From NCBI GenBank assembly GCA_019694165.1, contig JAIBCL010000015.1, positions 62,001 through 126,000 of the forward strand: 64,000 nucleotides of DNA, written 5' to 3'. Position 1 is the stretch's first letter. Every line of letters starts with the position of its first letter. The DNA is from Verrucomicrobiaceae bacterium (GTDB lineage Bacteria; Verrucomicrobiota; Verrucomicrobiia; Verrucomicrobiales; Verrucomicrobiaceae). Made by a program: the position numbers and the translations under genes. Below the pieces are notes generated by a model, which was given only the letters and a program-made list of their open reading frames with translations, was not told the origin of the DNA and ran no database searches. Positions 61,001 through 64,000 of the stretch are shown here, one piece after another.

Positions 61001-62290
61001 ATGATGCAACGCGCGATCGCATCAGGAAACACGGTGCCGCTGGCCCTGAGGCCGGCGGTGCTTGCCATTTGCCTGCTGGTGCTGCCCTTGAGAAAGGGTA
61101 CGGCGGAGGATCGTGCGGACTTCAAGTTCGGCTACTACCTTGAGGATCATCATCGCACGGAGGCATACTCCCCGTCGCTCTACATTCAGACGGATTTGGG
61201 ACCGGACACCATCCTCACGCTCAACAGCGTCTATGACGTGATCTCCGGTGCCACGCCCACGGGCGAGCCGATGAAACGCAAGACACGGCAGGTGACCGCG
61301 GCGGCCTCTCCGACGGCAGGGCAGACGCAGACTTCCTACGTGGCGGTATCGGGCGCGAGCGGCCGCACCACTCTGGTGCCGGTGACCACTGCCGTGCCTG
61401 CATCCACGGGTGCCACGGCTGCGAGCCAGACCACGTCCGAGGAGTACGGCAAACCTTACCTGCCGATGAACGAGTACGAGGACCAGCGCCTCGCGGTGAG
61501 TCTCGGCCTGCGACATCGTCATGGTGAGTGGGTGTATGAGGGCGGCGCGGCCTACAGCCAGGAGTCGGATTATGAATCGGTGGCCGGCAGCTTCATCGTC
61601 TCACGCGATTTCAACGAGCGCATGACAACGCTCTCGCTCGGCGCCTCCCTCGCCCACGACAGCGTGCGCGACACGCCTACGGGGAACTGGGAGGAGAAGG
61701 ACTCCTTCGATCTGCAGTTCCAGATCGCCCAGGTGATCGATGCGCGCACGCTTCTGAAATTCAGCTACGTGGGCGGTGCCTCGCGCGGCTACCTCGACGA
61801 CCAGTACAAAATGGTGCTGCTCAACGACACGGTCATCGACGAACAGCGGCCCGACCGGCGGAACAAGCAGACTGTTTATCTTTCGTTGAACCGGTTTGTC
61901 GATCCGCTGAACGCAGCCATCGAGGCCAGCTACCGCTTTTATCACGACACCTTCGGCATCGATGCTCACACCTTCGGTCTCGACTGGTATCAGAACCTTG
62001 GCCGGAAGTTCATCCTCGTGCCGGGCGTGCGCTACTACGAGCAATCGGCGGCGGACTTCTACGCGACGAAGTTCACTGGCAGCCCGAAAGCTTACTCGGC
62101 CGACTACCGGCTCTCCAAGCTCGGCAGCATCACCTATGGCATGAAGCTCATCTGGAAGGTGAGTGACAAGTTCTGGGCCGACATCGCCTACGACCGCTAC
62201 TCGCAGTTCGGCCGCGACGGCGGCGTCACGCCGGGCGAGAGCTACCCGGAGGCAAACATCGTCACCCTCGGCTTCAAAGTATGGTTCTAG
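61001..62290 (+). CDS. DUF3570 family outer-membrane protein with flavinylation motif
   Basis: A 429-residue protein with a signal peptide (AVLAICLLVLPLRKGTA) and a beta-barrel body of alternating strands ending in the aromatic residue Phe (TLGFKVWF), as in outer-membrane barrels. Near residue 79 it has DVISGAT, a match to the ApbE target motif D-x-x-[ST]-G-A-[ST], with the flavin-accepting Thr85. A Ser/Thr/Ala-rich loop (90-150) follows. ApbE and DUF4266 genes lie directly downstream. DUF3570 has no established function. The flavinylation idea is inferred from motif and neighbours. The frame has a second Met at position 2, so either ATG can start. Confidence 0.88.
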   Translation: MMQRAIASGNTVPLALRPAVLAICLLVLPLRKGTAEDRADFKFGYYLEDHHRTEAYSPSLYIQTDLGPDTILTLNSVYDVISGATPTGEPMKRKTRQVTAAASPTAGQTQTSYVAVSGASGRTTLVPVTTAVPASTGATAASQTTSEEYGKPYLPMNEYEDQRLAVSLGLRHRHGEWVYEGGAAYSQESDYESVAGSFIVSRDFNERMTTLSLGASLAHDSVRDTPTGNWEEKDSFDLQFQIAQVIDARTLLKFSYVGGASRGYLDDQYKMVLLNDTVIDEQRPDRRNKQTVYLSLNRFVDPLNAAIEASYRFYHDTFGIDAHTFGLDWYQNLGRKFILVPGVRYYEQSAADFYATKFTGSPKAYSADYRLSKLGSITYGMKLIWKVSDKFWADIAYDRYSQFGRDGGVTPGESYPEANIVTLGFKVWF

Positions 62291-63366
62291 CACCGTCACC
62301 ACAAAGTGGCTGCGGCATTCTGCCGCAGTCCGTCCGCGGGGCTTCCAGCCCCGAGTTCGAGCTGCCGGGGGCTGGAAGCCCCCGGAACGGACTGCCGCAG
62401 AATGCCGCAGCCACTCAGACTGCCGCAGCCACGGAGCGCGGCTTGGAAGGCTGGACGCGCGCGGTCTTCCCCGCGATGGGCACGCATTGCCAGATCATTT
62501 TCCGCGCACCATCTTCGAAACAGGCCGCCGCGTTTCGCGAGGCCGCGATCAGTTGGGTGCAAGACTTTGAAAACAAATACTCGCGCTTCAAAGCCGGCAG
62601 CTTGATCTCCGAGATCAATCGCTCCGCTGGCTCGCGCTGGGTGGAAATCGATGCGGAACTCGACTCGATGCTTTCACTTTGCGACTGGTATCATTGGTCC
62701 ACCGGCGGCGTCTTCGATCCGACCGCGCTGCCGCTGATGCAGCTGTGGGATTATCATGCGGAGCGGCCGGTCGTCCCGGGCGATGATGAAATCGCCCGCG
62801 CGCTCGATGTCATCGGCTGGAGCAAGGTGGAGAAGAAGGCCGGCGGTGTTTTTCTTCCGCGCGTGGGGATGAGCATCGATCTCGGAGGCATCGGGAAAGA
62901 GTACGCGGTGGACCGTGTGCTCGAGATGTCTGCGCGGTGGGGCATGCGGGACATCATGGTGGATTTCGGCCGTGACATCCGCGTGCATGGAGAAAGTCCG
63001 CATGCGGGCGGCTGGCGGGTGGGCCTCGAGCATCCGCACGATCCGGGCCGCTGCTGGGGTGGCGTGCTGGTGAAGGAGCGCGCGGTAGCGACGTCGGGCG
63101 ATTACCTGCGCGGCTTCGATGCCGATGGCCGCCGCTACGGCCACATCATCGATCCGCGTACGGGCCGGCCCGTGGAGAACGGATGCAATGCGGCCACCGT
63201 CATCGCGCAGAGCTGCACGGAGGCCGGCGTGCTTTCGACTGCCGCGCTCGTGCTCGGCCAGTGCGAGGGGCTGGCGCTCATCGCGCAATCCTGTCTCGCT
63301 CAAGGCTGCGTGTGGCGGAATGGCGAACGGCGCGCGACGGCAAGATTCGATGAGTTTGTCTTTTGA
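62281..63366 (+). CDS. apbE: FAD:protein FMN transferase
   Basis: ApbE transfers FMN from FAD to Thr or Ser of exported proteins. The catalytic domain starts near AMGTHCQIIF and includes SRFKAGSLISEIN, STGGVFDPTALPLM, SIDLGGIGKEYAVDRVLE, VDFGRDIRVHGESPH, ATSGDYLRGF, and HIIDPRTGRP with metal-binding residues; VLSTAALVLGQCEG closes it. ATG 62281 overlaps the DUF3570 stop, but the first 50 codons lie in a large palindrome and encode no signal peptide. TTG 62443 just before the conserved domain is another possible start. The enzyme appears complete from residue 60 on. Its substrate is most likely the DUF3570 protein. Confidence 0.9.
   Translation: MVLAPSPQSGCGILPQSVRGASSPEFELPGAGSPRNGLPQNAAATQTAAATERGLEGWTRAVFPAMGTHCQIIFRAPSSKQAAAFREAAISWVQDFENKYSRFKAGSLISEINRSAGSRWVEIDAELDSMLSLCDWYHWSTGGVFDPTALPLMQLWDYHAERPVVPGDDEIARALDVIGWSKVEKKAGGVFLPRVGMSIDLGGIGKEYAVDRVLEMSARWGMRDIMVDFGRDIRVHGESPHAGGWRVGLEHPHDPGRCWGGVLVKERAVATSGDYLRGFDADGRRYGHIIDPRTGRPVENGCNAATVIAQSCTEAGVLSTAALVLGQCEGLALIAQSCLAQGCVWRNGERRATARFDEFVF
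62305..62415. repeat. Large nested palindrome at the DUF3570/apbE junction
   Basis: Outer arms AGTGGCTGCGGCATTCTGCC... (62305-62333) and its exact inverse (62387-62415) pair perfectly over 29 bases. Inner arms with GGGGCTTCCAGCCCC and GGGGGCTGGAAGCCCCC pair inside. A 12-base loop remains. It covers the first part of the apbE frame and may have displaced its original start. Confidence 0.85.
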
Positions 63367-63369
63367 AGC

Positions 63370-63588
63370 ATGAAGACTCGGACGCTCAATCTGCTGGCCC
63401 TCGTCATCTGCGTGCTGCTCTGCCAGTGTGCCCAGGTGCCGCTCATGAAGCGCGGGAAACTGGCGGACTACACAATGTCTCCCGACCGTGATCCGCCCGC
63501 CGTATCGCTCCGCGAGCACGTCTTCTTCTCCCGGGAGGCCGCGTCGGGCGGCCGCGCCATCGGCGGCGGTGGATGCGGGTGCAACTGA
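63370..63588 (+). CDS. DUF4266 small lipoprotein-like protein with C-terminal GGGGCGCN
   Basis: This 72-residue protein has an N-terminal hydrophobic signal ending in LLCQC, so it is probably a lipoprotein or secreted. The remainder is VPLMKRGKLADYTMSPDRDP, REHVFFSREAASGG, then a glycine-rich end, GGGGCGCN, with two cysteines near the terminus. This is the DUF4266 pattern. It follows apbE by 3 nt, so it is cotranslated with the DUF3570-ApbE pair. The two close cysteines suggest metal binding, a disulfide or a modified peptide. No reaction is established for the family. Confidence 0.88.
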   Translation: MKTRTLNLLALVICVLLCQCAQVPLMKRGKLADYTMSPDRDPPAVSLREHVFFSREAASGGRAIGGGGCGCN

Positions 63589-63753
63589 CGGCCCCGGCGG
63601 TGGTTTGCAGGCCCTGTTACGGACTGATGGTGGCGGAGGGCGGGCGACGCTTGCTTTTTCCCTCTTTCCACCGTCTGTCTGCGGCCCCGGAGCGGAACGT
63701 GGTCGTTCACGTCCCTGGCCCTCGCACGTCCGGTTTCCATCGATCGAATCATC

Positions 63754-64000
63754 ATGAAGAAGACAACGCACCATCGTCCCATCGCAAACCTCATCCTGCT
63801 GGCCGCCGGCCTTGTGCTCGGTGTGGTCGGCTGCTCGAAGAAGGACGGTGCCGGGCCAGGCAAGGGTGCGGCAGGCGGCGGCGCGCCCTTTGCAGGCTAC
63901 ACGCTCGTGCAGACGCTCACGGAGATGAACACCGACCTGCTCGATCTCGATGGCCGTGTGGTGCACCGCTGGGCCAGCACCTACAAGCTCGGCGGCGGCG
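63754..64000 (+). CDS. Lipoprotein, arylsulfotransferase-like (incomplete at window edge)
   Basis: The gene starts at 63754 and runs off the right end. The visible 82 residues show a signal peptide with lipobox (LGVVGC, Cys27-like) and a Gly/Ala linker, then GYTLVQTLTEMNTDLLDLDG and VVHRWAS, which resembles the first blade of arylsulfotransferase (ASST) beta-propellers with a typical D-x-D-G turn and a His-x-Trp. The remainder is not visible, so the family call is tentative. It is on the same strand as DUF4266, 165 nt downstream, and that gap shows no other gene. Confidence 0.65.
   Translation, partial: MKKTTHHRPIANLILLAAGLVLGVVGCSKKDGAGPGKGAAGGGAPFAGYTLVQTLTEMNTDLLDLDGRVVHRWASTYKLGGG

Overview
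The window looks like chromosome of a Verrucomicrobiota bacterium, probably Verrucomicrobiaceae-like. The evidence is a PVC-type membrane-bound dehydrogenase/cytochrome c protein with a DUF1080 module, a PSCyt1/DUF1549/DUF1553 protein, many secreted beta-propeller and jelly-roll proteins, high GC, weak Shine-Dalgarno sites, and an exact copy of the 14-bp LexA operator known from Verrucomicrobia (TGTTC-N4-GAACA). No rRNA, tRNA or CRISPR array was recognised.

Region 1 (1-12.8 kb) is accessory DNA. It holds a type III restriction-modification pair with an unknown upstream partner, a gene that seems to have lost its start at the right edge of that pair, and then a DNA-damage block: SRAP (YedK/HMCES-like), a Sir2 deacylase, a LexA box, a UmuD-like peptidase and a 1415-residue protein that joins a complete Y-family polymerase to a complete DnaE2-type C-family polymerase. 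An excisionase-like HTH gene and a small coding remnant close the block. The polymerase fusion is the most striking single gene.

Region 2 (12.8-18.2 kb) is a compact three-gene cluster I cannot match to a described system: a membrane protein with a J-like N-terminus and four beta repeats, a dynamin-like protein whose P-loop is missing, and a 467-residue Ala/His/Gln heptad-repeat protein.

Region 3 (18.2-25 kb) has secreted proteins, an ankyrin protein, a LamG remnant and a polysaccharide O-acetylation set (MBOAT acyltransferase plus SGNH proteins). Region 4 (25-32 kb) is the arginine pathway, argC-argJ-argB-argD-argF on the minus strand, interrupted by two opposite-strand genes: a four-helix-bundle gene between inverted repeats and a DUF4058 gene. 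Region 5 (32-40 kb) carries a PHP histidinol-phosphatase, a divergent dihydropteroate synthase, RNase PH, a multi-PAS histidine kinase, an oligopeptide-binding protein and an FkbM methyltransferase.

Region 6 (40-51.4 kb) has the two large PVC/planctomycete-type cytochrome proteins, an RlmI-like methyltransferase and tandem LolC/E-type permeases. It is rich in palindromic elements, two of which sit in frame inside one coding sequence. Region 7 (51.6-64 kb) has gpmI, a small tyrosine phosphatase, topoisomerase III, several secreted proteins, and a DUF3570-ApbE-DUF4266 cluster in which the DUF3570 protein carries a consensus ApbE flavinylation motif. The window ends inside a lipoprotein gene.
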